A DNA stretch of 64,000 nucleotides, from assembly GCA_025738555.1 (NCBI GenBank), contig JAOVFP010000004.1:372001-436000 (forward strand), written 5' to 3'. Source of the stretch: Cyathus striatus (lineage: Eukaryota > Basidiomycota > Agaricomycetes > Agaricales > Nidulariaceae). The notes under the pieces were generated by a model, which saw nothing but the letters and a program-made list of their open reading frames with translations, did not search any database and was not told the origin of the DNA. Every line of letters begins with the position of its first letter. Positions within the stretch are counted from its first letter, which is position 1. Of this stretch, positions 49,821 to 62,444 are shown in pieces. The position numbers and the translations under genes were made by a program.

Positions 49821-50028
49821 GGCAAAATCCATGTAAATTTGACATCAATAACGTTACATATTAGGTACATATATGCCATCACAAGATGTAGACAAAATGT
49901 AAGCAAAATCCATTACTATAAATGGAAATTATTTCCATTTATAGGAAAACATTTTGCAAATGTTTTGCCTATGTTTTACAATTGTTTTGCCAATTGCAAT
50001 ATCTAACGTTATTGCTGTCGATTTTGCC
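49821..50028. repeat. 208-bp MITE-like inverted-repeat unit
   Basis: The ends GGCAAAAT...GACATCAATAACGTTACATATT and (complement) GGCAAAATCGACAGCAATAACGTTAGATATT are inverted. A perfect 13-bp palindrome with a 1-nt spacer sits at the centre (49917-49943). No target duplication is clear. The interior repeats TTTTGC/GCAAAA words. Confidence 0.55.
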
Positions 50029-50029
50029 A

Positions 50030-50755
50030 GCCAATGGCAATGGCAAAATAGTTGCCTGCCAGCTGTGTATGGAACTCAGGTTGTCGAAGTTAAAGATCGT
50101 ATTATGTAATTAGAACCAGGCAAGTTCACATTCGCATGACACATCCATAGTACATATGTATATGTATGGATTCAACTTGCATCTCTGCACAATCCCTCTT
50201 CCCAATCTCTTCCTGCTACTCCCCACTTTCTTCTATCATTTCCCAAAAATATATATATTCTTGCACCTTCTCGACACTGTTCCAAATCATGAGGAATGTC
50301 TCGATCAAGTCTCCACTTGTTAAAACCTCGAGTCCGGAGCTGCCAATAATGCAAGATCCTGCATTAGACACTAGTGCGATATCATCCTTCAAATTTCGAT
50401 GCTTTAAAATCTATTTTCTATTCCTTCATTGTGTTAGTGCTATTTTATTTTACCCTTTACATTCCTTTATCCGAGACTGATGTCTAACAAAGTCCTGTAG
50501 TAACTTAATCATCTTCATTTGATTATCTTCACTCAGTATACAACTTGTTGTATACTATTTCTCTAAAATTTTCTAATCAAAATTTTACACTGTCTCTAAT
50601 AATAAATTTACTACAAATTTTCAACACACTCTCGGTCGCCATACTCAGTCTATATACATTGTTCCAAGATATGTACTAGCTATCAAAATAACACTAGGCC
50701 TTGTTATCTTCATTTTCATGTATTAGTTAGTGTTGACCAAGCACTGATGCTATGC
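50030..50755. other. no gene supported
   Basis: One 104-codon ORF (50166-50480 +) has no recognised domain. AT-rich. Confidence 0.35.
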
Positions 50756-50759
50756 AGCA

Positions 50760-51850
50760 GGCTGCTAACTTTTCGAGTTCCAGTCAAGTTTTTTGAGTTA
50801 AAGTTGAGTCTCACTTAAGTTATAGTTGAGTTCCACTTTTGAGCTCACTTAACTTTTTCAAGTCAAAGTTAAGTTACCTCAAGTGGCCATTTTCTTATTT
50901 CAAGTGGACTCGAGTTCCCTGCTTTTTTATTTTGGTGAAAGTTGAGTTCCCTCGAGTGGACATAAGTTCCTTGCTTATTTTTTTGGTAAAAGTCAAGTTC
51001 CCTTTAAGTTTTTCAAGTCAAAATTAAGTTCCTCACTAATTTTTTAGTGAGTGTGTGTCGAGTTCCCTAACTAATTACTAGTACTACTATCTGAGTGGAA
51101 GTTAAGTTTTTCGAGTGGACTTAAGTTCCTCACTAATTTTTTTTCTGAAAGTTGAGTTCTCTTGAGTTAAGTTAAGTTCCTCACTAAATTTTTAGTGAGT
51201 GTAAGTTGAGTTCCCAATCATTACTACAATTAGCCCAGAGGAGTTATAACAAAGATCAGAATGCTTTAACTATTCCAGAAAATTTTTAATGAAGCTGTGG
51301 GTATTTGAACAAGCCTAGAGGACTAGAAACGAGCTAGGGAGTGTTGGAACTTTCCCAGAGGACTAGGAGCGACGTTACGAGTTTTTGAACAAGCCCAGAG
51401 AAATTGTGACAAAGCCGGAAGTGTTTAAACTAGCCCAGAGTACTTGGAACAATGCTATGAGTGTTTGAACTGCCTAGAGGACTTGGAATAAAGCTAGGAG
51501 TGTTTAAATTATCTCAGAGTACTAGGAATGAAGTTGAATGTGTTTGAACAATTCCAGAGGACTTGGAATGAAGCTAGGAGTGTTTAAACTATCCCAGAGT
51601 ACAAGGAACGAAGTTGGATGTGTTTGAATAATTCCAGAGGACTTGGAACGAAGCTAGAAGTGTTTAAACTAGCTCAGAGTACTGGGAGTGAAGTTGGATA
51701 TGTTTCAACAAGCCCAGTGGAAATTCAGCAAAGCTAGAAGTGCTTGAACTACATGGGCTGTCAACTTTTCGAGTTACCAGTAATTTGAATGGAACTTGAC
51801 TGGAACTTGACTAGAACTCGACTTCAGAACTTACCTGTAACTCGAAATAT
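50760..51850. repeat. satellite block: AAGTTGAGTTCC-type repeats and a 40-bp tandem array
   Basis: 50770-51220 carries degenerate repeats of AGTTGAGTTCCxTCACT words. 51240-51750 is a regular 40-bp array (units of the form GAACAATTCCAGAGGACTTG plus GAACGAAGCTAGGAGTGTTT), 12-13 copies. 51750-51850 has the complement of the first motif (GGAACTTGACTGGAACTTGAC). Motif polarity thus flips from left to right, as in a TIR-type element, but I find no target duplication. Confidence 0.7.
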
Positions 51851-51869
51851 GTAAATTGTATGGTATCAC

Positions 51870-52385
51870 CTCAGACAAGGCCAAATCAGATCGGGGTAAA
51901 TATGGTACAACCCGATGTAGTTAACAATTAGAATATGTACAAAAATATGTCATTTGACCAATTCATGTTCATATTTAGAAAATAATTATGAATTGGGTGT
52001 GTATCAGATCCATGAACATTATTAAGAATATAACAATAAGACATATGTAGAATCTTGTACAAAAATCGGTTACCATACCAATGTATGAACAAATTCTGAA
52101 TTGGGGCACACATTTGTCCCTAGATCCTATCCAAATACTGATTCTAAGCATGTTCAATGTCCCTATCTTATCACACATTCTGAATTTGCCCTGGTAACAG
52201 ATCTTGAATTGAATCTTTTATCATATTCTCACTCCGATTTAGAATGTAGACAAAGATATATTGCTCACCCCAATTCATGTACAGATTGTAAATATGACAA
52301 TTAGAAATATTGATTACCCACTCACAGGGTCACTCACAGGCCACTCATATCTGCTCACAGGGCCACTCACAGCCACTCGCTACCC
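51870..52385. repeat. degenerate repeats and CACTCACAGG cluster
   Basis: Phrases such as CCAATTCATGTTCATATTTAG recur in both orientations with drift (51950-52300). Then several CCACTCACAGGG-like units follow at 52316-52385. Confidence 0.5.
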
Positions 52386-52399
52386 ACTCTATCCCCACC

Positions 52400-55300
52400 C
52401 TATTCCCCACTCAATTGTTTGAGATCTTTTAGACTCTCTCCCCTCTGACATCACCAACCAATGTCCAAACAAGGATGTTTTGTTCTTTTGAGGCCTCAAA
52501 CAAATAGTCATTGCATTGTCTTGGTCCTTGCGATGGTGGTGGTGGGAGGGGGTAGGAGAAGGTGATGGCATGATAGTGGAAGGCGAGATAATGGTGATAG
52601 TGGTGATATGGCAAGAGGGGCATTGCAGTGGGTGATGTGCTGTCAATGGCGTAGATTATGAAGACAGTGGCAACAATGATTCCATTGTGCATGGTGCATC
52701 AGAAACCCTCTTATACAATGTTAAAAATATCAACATGTTAAACAGGCCTACAAGAATAAAATCCTAAACAACCGAGCCTTCACCTTGAATCTCTAGCAGA
52801 AGCTACTGATCAATTCTGCTATAGCTACAATGCCAGACCTACTAAGCCTTATAACCACTGCAATGCTGCATAAATACACACATACCTGCCAAGTCTCAAC
52901 TCCCACAAACCCCACCTGCATCCCACCAAAGGCAACTAGCTAACCATCAACACAAACATAAGTTATAGGTTAATACAGCCTGGAGAGTGTCTACAGCGCA
53001 CAGTTAATATGTTCAACAAGGTGCAGGTGAAGTGATACAATGATACCTGCAATAGTTTTTGCACATACAGCACTCCAGCACCCCACCCATCCATGGACAT
53101 GATACAATGATTCCAGTGCATTACTTGATCAGCCTGAGACTTGAATGTGAAAAGATATATCCCTATGTCGAGTGTTAGTACTGGATTGCCTCTTTGCATA
53201 CTTTACTCACCTGTAACGAATGCCTGCCATGTTGCCCAGACAGCCAGTACGATCCAAGGGGTCAGTGGGCACAGATGAGCAGACTTGGCTTGCGAGATAT
53301 GAGGCTAACTCTCTCCTTCCAATGCCAGTATGCAGCAAACGGTGTGATTATGCATAGCAGACCAATCATAGAGGAGAATTGGTACTCAAGCAATGTATTG
53401 ATGGAAGATGTAAGAGTTCTACCTGGCACACGGTGCATTATCTACAGCTAGTCGCAACAGTGAGAGGCTTGTGCACATGCTCTTTACTTTGAGCTGTCAG
53501 TTAGCAAGTTAGTTGCAGTGTGGATAAGATACGAGAGTATGTACATCTCCTCTGTTCTTGATGGATGAGTGAGGCCTCCACAAGTGGACATCAGGCAGTG
53601 GACAGCGTATCGGGCAGATAAATTGCCACTGTGCACTTTCACACAAGCTGACATAGTATAGGTCAGCTTCTGAGTTTGTTGAGAGTGTTTCTGGATGTAT
53701 GAATCCCATTGCCCTTCCTCCTTCAAGCCTTCAAGTTACAGCATCTCAGAGATCACAGTGAGCTATACCTACCCCAAACTGTGTTGTCAGTGGGTAGCAC
53801 AGTTTGGGAGATTTGCGGCTGTTGATATTAATGTACTATATATTTATGATGTTAGATTTAGGAGAAATGTAGAGTAGAATCAGGGAGGAAGACACATGTT
53901 CAAGGATAGCAGACAATGCAATCGCATGTTTCACCTCCCAAGCCCCTTCAGCCATGTACCTATCCTCAGCATTGATCCCGAACACGTCAAACTCTTCGTC
54001 AGAGAATTGGACTAGGTGTGGTGGAACCAGTCTAACTTGATCCATTCTTGGTTTTAAGTCTGAGTTCTATCCTCCATGTCAGTAGGGGTATGAAAAGGAA
54101 AAGAAAAGTAGGGATGAGAAGGAGAAGGGGGAGAAAGCTGTGAGTTGAGGTGGGTGGTTGGGGGAGGTGCATTCTACATGAAGTAGACAGGTAGAGACAG
54201 GAAAAGAGAAGGGAGGGAGAGAACAAGAGGGTGCATACCCTCATGAGTTGAGGAGAGGGCAAGGGGGAGGGGGAGGACACTTGACCTCATTACATGCAAG
54301 ACAAGGAGAGGGAAGGAAGGGATGATGAAGTAGTGCTTGTTGTTGTGACTGCAAGACGAGAGGTAGGGGGTTGGGTGGGGACCATGGAATGGTGCTAGTC
54401 TTCATAGTATTACTGGCCCAATGCCACTCATCACTTGAAAATAGAGGGGAAAGAGTTGAGGGAGGAGGGGAGGGGGAGGGGAGGGCAATGGCAATGGTGC
54501 AATGCTTGTTCCTTGCAAAAAGAGGGAAAGGAGGGAGTGTGGGCAGAGGTGCCTGTCGGCTTGACATTCCTATGCATGACATTATGCATGCCAATTGCTG
54601 GGAAGGGGAGGAGGTATGGGCAAGGAGGGGAGGGAGCCACTATCTACAGGATTTTCTAACCATATGGCATCTTTATTCTAGGTCTGTGGTGAATCAGCAC
54701 GGAGCATTGGCCCATGCATATGCAGCCAATCATATAGCACTCACACAGTCCTTATCTATTGCATTATTGCAACAGCACGCGCTTCCATCAGCGCCTTCCT
54801 AATTTGGAAACCATGGTGTTGATGCGTGATGCATCCCCGCTTCACTTGTCCTGCCGCTCTCTCAATAGCTCTACATTCTGTCATCGCTGCGCCTGCTTCT
54901 TTCACACATTATATGCCACATGTGATTGAATTTTGGTTGTATCAGTATCCTACTTTCTGTGGTATACAGATACTGGGTCTAAAGTTCAAGTATGTTGTCA
55001 TAGTGTTGTTTCCATTCTTTTTCCTTTGTTCTGAGTACATGTCATTTGGGTTTTCTAGGGTCTCGTCTGTTACTTAGGATCAACTGTAGCACATTGGTTT
55101 TATGAATAAAATAAGTATAGTATTTGTTAAAGGTTTTTAATTTGGTTACTGAGGCGGAGTATTGTGTATAATAGGTTTTATAGGCTTTTATATCCCTTGG
55201 TAGTTTATGGGAGGTGACACGGGACCTCAGTCCCTCCCCTTGGTGTCCGACTCGACGCCTCAGTCCAGGATCTCACAAATTGAGATGTAGAAATGAAATA

Positions 55301-56700
55301 AAGTATGTGCTTTCAGTTTTCCTGTGTATCACTTGCAAGACGAGACAAGGGAGTGAGAGTCTGAGACTCCATAGGCCATCGTCATTGGAACATTGCTGCC
55401 TTCGCCTTCGCCATCATCATTCGAGTGTGGGTGTCATCACTTTTGATGTTCAAGCATTGCCACCATTGCCTCCACTGTTGTTGTTCGAGTGTGGATGTCG
55501 TCGCTTTCGATGTTTGAACGTTCCCACCATCGCCTCCACCATCATTGTTTGAGCATTGATGTTATCATTGTGGTCATTTGGGGTTCAGTGGAATGGTGGG
55601 TGTGACCTTATGTGTGGTATGGCAAATAATGATAGTCTCATGTCAATGAGACATAGCAGGAGAGTGAGTGATGAAACTGAAGAAGCAGCAAACATATGGA
55701 TAGGATCTCAAACCAAGGCACCCTCTACAAACAGCAGCTGCAACTTGGTCCCTCCCTTTACCCCAAATCCAACTATCGCATTCATTGTTCATTGTCGCTG
55801 TCAGGCAAAATGGATGTGTGGATGGTGATATACATGGTTAGAAGTGGGGACAAGTGGTTAGAAATGGGAATATGTGTGCTGGAGCTTGAAATAAGCTTTT
55901 GATGAGTTCAAAAGTCACTCACTCGTCTTCCCATATTCTGTAACAAACCAAATCAAGTTCCCAAAATGCTGAAATTTTTCAAGCCTACATTCATTGCCTA
56001 TAATCTCCAGGCTACATTCTATGAGGTGATTTCTTCTTTTATTCGTTACATCTCTTCTACAAGACATTTACAGATAGGTGATCAGGTGATGGTATGCTGG
56101 GGAGGGTGTTGGAGGGCTGCAGAACTAGTGTGCACTGAACATATGGTGTACTGGAGAGGATGTTGGAGGGCTGTGGAGTTGGTATGCAATGAATGTCAAT
56201 GGAAACCCAAGCAAAAGAATGCAAATAAGAGGAACAGTCATAAATCCAAAGTGAGAGAGGTAAGTTGCTCATATTTCGCAAGCCATTAAGTACTTACTTT
56301 TATTCATAAAGACCATCTGTTTCTACGTTTGTACTGGCAAAACATACAGGAGTTGTCAGGTCATTAATTGGTATAATATCTGTTTCCCCATGTAAGCTTT
56401 CTCTGAATTGTTTTACCTTATATGTACTTATCTTTTTCAGTGCAAGGAAAAAGAAGATTTCTAATGTGTAAATAGTTATCCAGTTGTCCATAAGTATGTA
56501 GTTGGGTTTTTGATGAAGTAGGAAATACTGTGTAAGATGAAGCATACAAAGCCCCTATTGTATACCTATTGTAGTTGTCAGTGACAGGAGAATACAATAG
56601 AATACAATAGTAATTGTCTGCGCACCTAAAAAGAATAATACATTGAGTTCAGCAAGTGTTCAGCAGTATGTACTTATAACTGTGATTCACTTTCGAGTTG
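52400..56700. other. no gene firmly supported
   Basis: Candidate remnants only. Minus 53400-53200 reads as a hydrophobic segment (FSSMIGLLCIITPFAAYWHW, then WIVLAVWATWQAFVT after a frame change) ending at a GTGAGT donor, perhaps a membrane-protein exon. Minus 54045-53870 (VRLVPPHLVQFSDEEFDVFG) may be an exon of another gene. Purine-rich low-complexity DNA fills 54060-54660. I cannot assign a function to any of these. Confidence 0.35.
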
Positions 56701-56707
56701 CTAGATC

Positions 56708-57360
56708 ATGATGTTTAACCTGTCAGTACAGAAAGCAAAGCAAGTTCTTCAAAGGGCGGTTGTTCGCAAGTCAGCTCTTAGACCCTTCCCAAACCACATA
56801 CTGGAGCATCTTTGTAAAGATAACCAATTGAATGTACACTCAACAGGTCGAAGGAACCTGGGCATACCAATTAAAGATGACTTTATCACAGCCCTTATTG
56901 CATATTGGAATGGTCAAAAGGTGTCATCAGTTGCGCAAAACTCTAAGAAATGACCAGCCATAGACAAACCTGAAGAGTCGCCAAAAAGAAAAAAGAATAG
57001 GCAAGCTGATACGACTTCTATACTGTCTAGTTACATGGACTGACATCATGACAGACGTGCTAGCAATATTGATTCTCAGTATCAACTCCTCCCCTATGAG
57101 GACATGAATTGTGACTCACCAGGAATTCCACCCTTAGTAGACAAGGGATCGGATGCACCTATGGATGTGGTTAGACATGTATCCAATCTTGGAGCATCCA
57201 AACATACCACTGTGAAAGTGACGCGAATTAAGTATGTTACTGTATGAGTGTACAAATCTGTGAAGGACTGGCAACATATACATGAAGTAGTTTGCGCTGT
57301 TGATGATGAAGGCACTCTCCACCTTTCTACAATTCAAAAGCATCTTGAAATGTCAGTGAC
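56708..57360 (+). pseudogene. unrecognised gene fragment with SAP-like N-terminus
   Basis: The open frame 56708-56953 (LRPFPNHILEHLCKDNQLNV then GRRNLGIPIKDDFITALIAY) resembles a SAP-type DNA-binding helix pair. After a TGA the same frame continues with basic PKRKKNRQAD, then a stop, then QYQLLPYEDMNCDSPGIPPL and VYKSVKDWQHIHEVVCAVDD up to about 57360. Three or more stops interrupt an otherwise protein-like frame, and no splice sites remove them. Probably a dead member of an unassigned family. Confidence 0.45.
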
Positions 57361-57369
57361 AATTCTGGT

Positions 57370-58690
57370 AAGTGAAATTGTATTTACTCACCATCAATTG
57401 CTGAAACTCTGTAGCCCATAGACTCTAAAAGATATCATCCATATTATCAGTATAATCTGGGAAGACTTACCACTGACGAATTAGAGGACCTTATGGACTC
57501 TGAAGGATATCTACAGACAATTTTTTGCATGGACAAACATATAATACAATGTGAAAAGTAGTAAATGCATATATACTTAAAATATTATGTGGTTATAATA
57601 TGCCTAGCATACCTACCTACTATAAAAACATTATTTCTATATTCTACATGCTACTTACAAACAGTATAATATATCTGGGTTGTAATTAGTAGCTAAAGTA
57701 GAGGTCCCAGACTATTAGCTAGTGTGAGAATGATTCGCACTAATAAGGGACATAACTAGCCTAAGTAGGAAAGCGTCTAAGAATAGAAACACCGAGGTCA
57801 GAACTTATTCTTGACATCAGTGGGAAATAATTACCAGTAAGGCTGGAGATTGAGCTAAGCACACATCTATTCTAATAATAGGATATCGAAGCTATGTTAT
57901 TGCATCATAGGAAAAGGCATGAGCACTAGACCTATGGCAGTTGCCACTATCTAACCACACTGTACTAGCACTGTGCATCAGCATGCTATAGGTGCCTAGT
58001 CTACGCCTGAGACCCAGAATTTCCAGCAGGCTTATTCAGCAGTTCCCATTCCACATGTCAAAGTGCACAGCATCATGCCTCCATATGGAGCATTCTTCCT
58101 GCAGGACAAGTTATTGTCCTTAGTTATTGTCCCATGTGAACGCATTCTTGGCGCCCGTATGTTTGTATATTGGTGATTTACTCTGGTCCATCCCAGATGC
58201 CTGTATCCAGTCTAAAAGTCTAATTTACAGCTTAGCTAATGTGCAATTACTGCTTTTGTATTAACTATATAGTTTCTCTTAGCCATGTTCTGTAAGATAT
58301 TTAATAGGTAGCTTTGTGTAGTAGAAGGGCAGTCTCCAGTGCCCCAAGAAATACTATTAAACAGTTCTGTGAGAGTATTTGTGTGAGCTTGAGATTCTGA
58401 GTGTAATGAGAGTCAAAGTCCTAAGCCCGTGCTAAGTCTGAGATTAAGGAACATGCATCAAACACACATCAAAGTGTTCACTAAGCACACATTCCATCTT
58501 GTGCGTTGGTCTTCAACACTATTTACATTACCTTACTTTGCTTGGAAGCGTCCTGCATCTGAGTCTTACCCACCAAGCACTTTATTAGTGAGCATATGTG
58601 GTGTGAGTGAAATTATACATATTTTAATTTATACTACATTGCACTAAACTAGGTACTTTAGTTAGCAAAATTGTATGGTATACAAGCCCA
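57370..58690. other. no gene seen
   Basis: AT-rich DNA with short ORFs only. It forms the 3' flank of the SPT5-like gene. Confidence 0.4.
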
Positions 58691-59842
58691 AGAATTTCAT
58701 CCAAAGTATATACACAGATCCTTGGTTGGTATATCACATTTCTTTCTGTCTTTGTATGCCCCCTTATATGGCATCACTGTGGTTACATCCCCATTAACCA
58801 TGTATACCTGGTATGTATTTCTGAACTCATGGAAGTTAGCTGGGTTGAAGACAATCACATGTTGAGGCATTCTAGTCGGGTGACCTGGCTTCATGAACTC
58901 TGGTGGTATTTCATGAAAGACCTCCTCACCAATTACCCACATGTGGAAACATTTTTTGTCTCTCACTAACCCTTCAAAGTGACATTCCGCATTGTCCAGG
59001 TGTCCATTTTCGAAACCAGAGTTTGCATCAGTTGGTTGTGTACCCGAAATTATCACTTTTAATAATTTCCCTTTGAAGACAGTGCCATTGGCATTGATCA
59101 TATGCTTTATCCAGTGTTCTGCATATAAGGTTGTCGAGCAGAGCCTTCACCAATGACAGCTGTTTGCATTGAGGCAGGGAGAGTCGCAGAAGGTTGCAGG
59201 GGTAACGACAATGCTGCATTCTCTGGAACTACATATGTTTTAGTTATGAGTGATACAATTGGGTGAGAAACAAACTGTGGTGATCAAAAGCAAATAATTC
59301 AGCAGATGTGTCAGAGGACACTGAAGCAAGCTGGGGGGTCCTTGAGCTTGGATTCCAAGCAGGTGTTTGAGACCCAATCCCAGAGTCATGTTCCCAGGGG
59401 GGTGTTGAACAAACACCCAGTGCAGGTTCAGTGTCCTTTCTGGTAGTTTGGAGAGTAAAAAAATCATTCATGGACTTGTTGCTGTACCTGTAATATTGTT
59501 AGTTATTTAAAGAGAGTGATATTATATTGTAAAAATACCCTGGAATATACAGATCCTTCATAGGACACTCCACAAGATCCTTCGAAAACATTAGGTGTTC
59601 CAGAACCTCAAGTTGTGCAACATTGCTCGTGCTAATGCTCTTCAGGATCCCATGAGTTCCTTTGAGTGGATCACACCTTACCCAGGCATATTTCCCATAC
59701 TGGTACTGATATGGATCCACTTGCATCTGGTAGGCCTCAGAACCATAGGAGGCAGCACTATTTATGGGCGAATCACTTTTTCTGTTTGGCCACCAAAAAG
59801 TGGTACTTCATTGCACTTCATTACAGTGATCTAGGTCTGATG

Positions 59843-60179
59843 TGTTAGATATTCTGGGTTGCACAGCTTCTTTGACAGCTGTCACTTGTCACCTGTCATA
59901 CTTGACAGTTCTGTGATTGACAGATCCTTGATTGACAGTTCTGTGATTGACAGATTGACAGCTGTCAGTTACCTTAGTTACAGAACTTTGGTTGGACTTT
60001 GGTAGACTTACTCAGTATATAAACACTCTGTAACTTGGTAGTTGTTAACAAGTTTCCTCCCTATTTTGTGTCTGTGTCTGTGTCTGTGTCTGAGTTCTTG
60101 CTCCACTATCACCCTCCTTTCCCTTCATTATCCTCTATTCTCTCTCTATCACACCCCTTATTCTTTGTTACTTCTGACA
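59843..60179. mobile_element. solo LTR, 337 bp, 5-bp target duplication TGATG
   Basis: Starts TGTTAGATATTC and ends CTTCTGACA. Flanked by TGATG at 59838-59842 and 60180-60184. It contains a TATATAAA box (about 60017) followed by a pyrimidine- and TGTGTC-rich region, the usual LTR promoter layout. A cluster of TGACAG motifs in both orientations (59870-59970) could be an enhancer. No internal retrotransposon sequence remains. Confidence 0.85.
60067..60090 (+). repeat. TGTGTC hexanucleotide repeat, four units
   Basis: Perfect four-fold repeat inside the solo LTR, downstream of its TATA box. Confidence 0.85.
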
Positions 60180-61679
60180 TGATGAGCAAATTCACAGGTG
60201 ATTAGCCTATTTAACTTGAGAGAACAAAATGATCTGCATTAGTGAAAAAATACCAACCTCTCCTAATGGAAAGGTGACAAAGGTAATGATCTCATTGCCA
60301 ATCTTTCCATTACATTCCATGGTTGTCACCATTTCAACTCTTCCATTGTGCTCCTCAGATTTGACCCTAACACCATTGCTGACCTTAAAGAACTTCTGAA
60401 GAAGTTCTAGGGATTGTGAAAACACCTGCATTGGAAACTCAACAAGATTCAGCAACACATTTTCTCTTTCAATATCCTCCACAAATGCTAGATAATCCTT
60501 TCCTCCTTCCAGCATAATCTTTACTTGATCACCTATCTTTATATTTGATGATAGTGAGGCATGTCAGGAGAGTTTCATGACATGTGCAGGAACCTGCCTA
60601 CACTTCTCGAAAGATCTTAATTCATCTATTGTTGGCATGGCATTGACCTGGTAGTAGTCATCAGTATCAAGTTTCCTACACATGATAAATCCTTCCATGG
60701 TATACTGCAAATTTTGAAAGGTGTATCCTTTGATAACCTTCTTCTCCACATCTTCATACTGAACTAAAAGCTTGCCTGGGCTTATCTCTCAGGTGCAGTT
60801 GATGTTGAATGAGTTGCAAGGTGGCAGAGGCACAATCTTCGACTTTGAAGATCCTGCAGCACGCTTTTTTGAGGCCTTTTTGTAGAGGATTCTAGGCAAG
60901 TGAATGACATTGATTCAAAATAAGCAGTCGCAAATGTTGGTCACAAATGCGAGATTATAGCGGTAATTCCCTTTGAGCCACACCCAAGAATACTGGGTAG
61001 AAATGTATGTTGATGATAGTTTTGAGAAAGAATTCCAGCATGTAGTAGGCATCTGACGAATCCTATTGGAGAAAGCTTGGCTATAGATAGCCGCACACTT
61101 TTTAACATCCTCTAGGTTGTGTCCTTCAATATAAACATGACCTGGAATCATAGCTGACATGAATGCACTGCAAATGTGCTTAGGACCAGCTTGGGTTGTG
61201 AGCATATGGACTATTATTTCCTCGGATTCTTCCTACAGAAGGCTAGTAAGAGCTGGTTCCATGGGTTTCTTATACAGCCTACTACTGACCTTAACTGGGA
61301 TGTCAAACATTGGCCAATTTTGAGGTGTTATACTGCTATGAGCAATACCATGCTTATGGGTCGAAAACATGGGATCACCATCATGCCCCAAATGGTTACC
61401 TATGCACCTTGACTTTTCAACATATTTGTTGGTCAGATGGTCAATAAAACCATGTTCAGCTTCAACAGCCTGTGTTAATGACAAACAGAGATGATCAATG
61501 TTATTATCTTCATTGTCCATGAAATCATTAATAAAATCATCTATAGGAGAGGTATAGTTAGTAATAACAACTATTTCTTAAAGCCCTTACATACCATCTG
61601 AATCAATAGGGTCTTCTTCCTCCAAGCCAGAGGCTACTTCAGCTTCTAAATCTAAAAATGACTTTTGAAGTGAGATGTT

Positions 61680-62440
61680 AATATAGTTTCATCATGTTAA
61701 TAGCATAGGGTCTTACCACCCACCTTGCTCTATTCATTTTACTAGGCTGTACAGACAGTGCTCAGTATTGTTAAATTAATAAATATGTATGTTTTTACCT
61801 TCAAATTGCTCTTCAATGGTCCAGGCTGCAAGAGCAGTATTTCATTGTCTATGTCATTAAACTATTGAATCTGTGATGCATCCTTCAGTGAGCCATCCTG
61901 ATTCTGAGCACAGTTATCTTGGGACATTGTATGAATCTGTATCAGTAGGTGTTGTAAGGTATTGTATTTCATAAGGTATTGTATTGCTACTACTATGTAA
62001 CTACAGTATCTACGTGACGAGGAGAAAAGACTCTTCAATGACACATCTATGATTCCTTTTATCATAGGTCCCAACTTAAGGGCAGGCATCAAGGCATCAA
62101 CAGTCATGTGAAATTTCCGCCTTCCCTACTCAGTCCCTGCTTCCTTGAATAGGGAGCACTGCTAGAGAACTCAGAGTTCATAGTACTATAGGCTAACCTG
62201 TGTTATACATAGTCCATTATGATGTATGTAAGTGTGCATCTACAAAAATCAAGAGCTGGATGTGTTGAGAACTGGTGGTGTAAGCATTGTTATCATGGAA
62301 GAGTTGTGTTGAGAGCTGGTTGTGTTGAGAGCTGGCTGTGTAAACACCATTATGGAAGAACCTCAACCTATCCTCCAATTGCATTGGTTAACAATAGTAC
62401 TTGAAGTCCTTGGAAAAACAGAACAGCGACTATTATTACA
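61680..62440. other. spacer between SPT5-like and WD40 genes
   Basis: Short ORFs only; some may be unrecognised exons of either minus-strand gene. Confidence 0.3.
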
Positions 62441-62444
62441 ATTA

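Larger units (their letters stand above)
58697..61670 (-). pseudogene. SPT5-like transcription elongation factor (NGN and KOW domains), interrupted
   Basis: SPT5 binds SPT4 and RNA polymerase II. Read on the minus strand: an acidic start (LDLEAEVASGLEEEDPIDSD, 61655-61590), QAVEAEHGFIDHLTNKYVEK, then EESEEIIVHMLTTQAGPKHI. The NGN domain follows (AMIPGHVYIEGHNLEDVKKC to YSWVWLKGNYRYNLAFV, 61180-60940). KOW-type parts are GDQVKIMLEGGKDYLAFVED (60530-60470), VSNGVRVKSEEHNGRV, and KYAWVRCDPLKGTHGILKSI (59700-59640). The C-terminal repeat motif is GSQTPAWNPSSRTPQ near 59340-59380. A final conserved block ends at 58697. Stops interrupt it at 60915-60917, 60789-60791 and 60564-60566 among others, and a solo LTR sits at 59843-60179. 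Some stops may lie in introns I have not resolved, so a working gene is not fully excluded. Agarics often carry several SPT5-like copies. Confidence 0.7.

Noticed and set aside
54371..54802. 143-aa plus-strand ORF.
   Set aside because: Purine-rich low-complexity sequence that is open on both strands.
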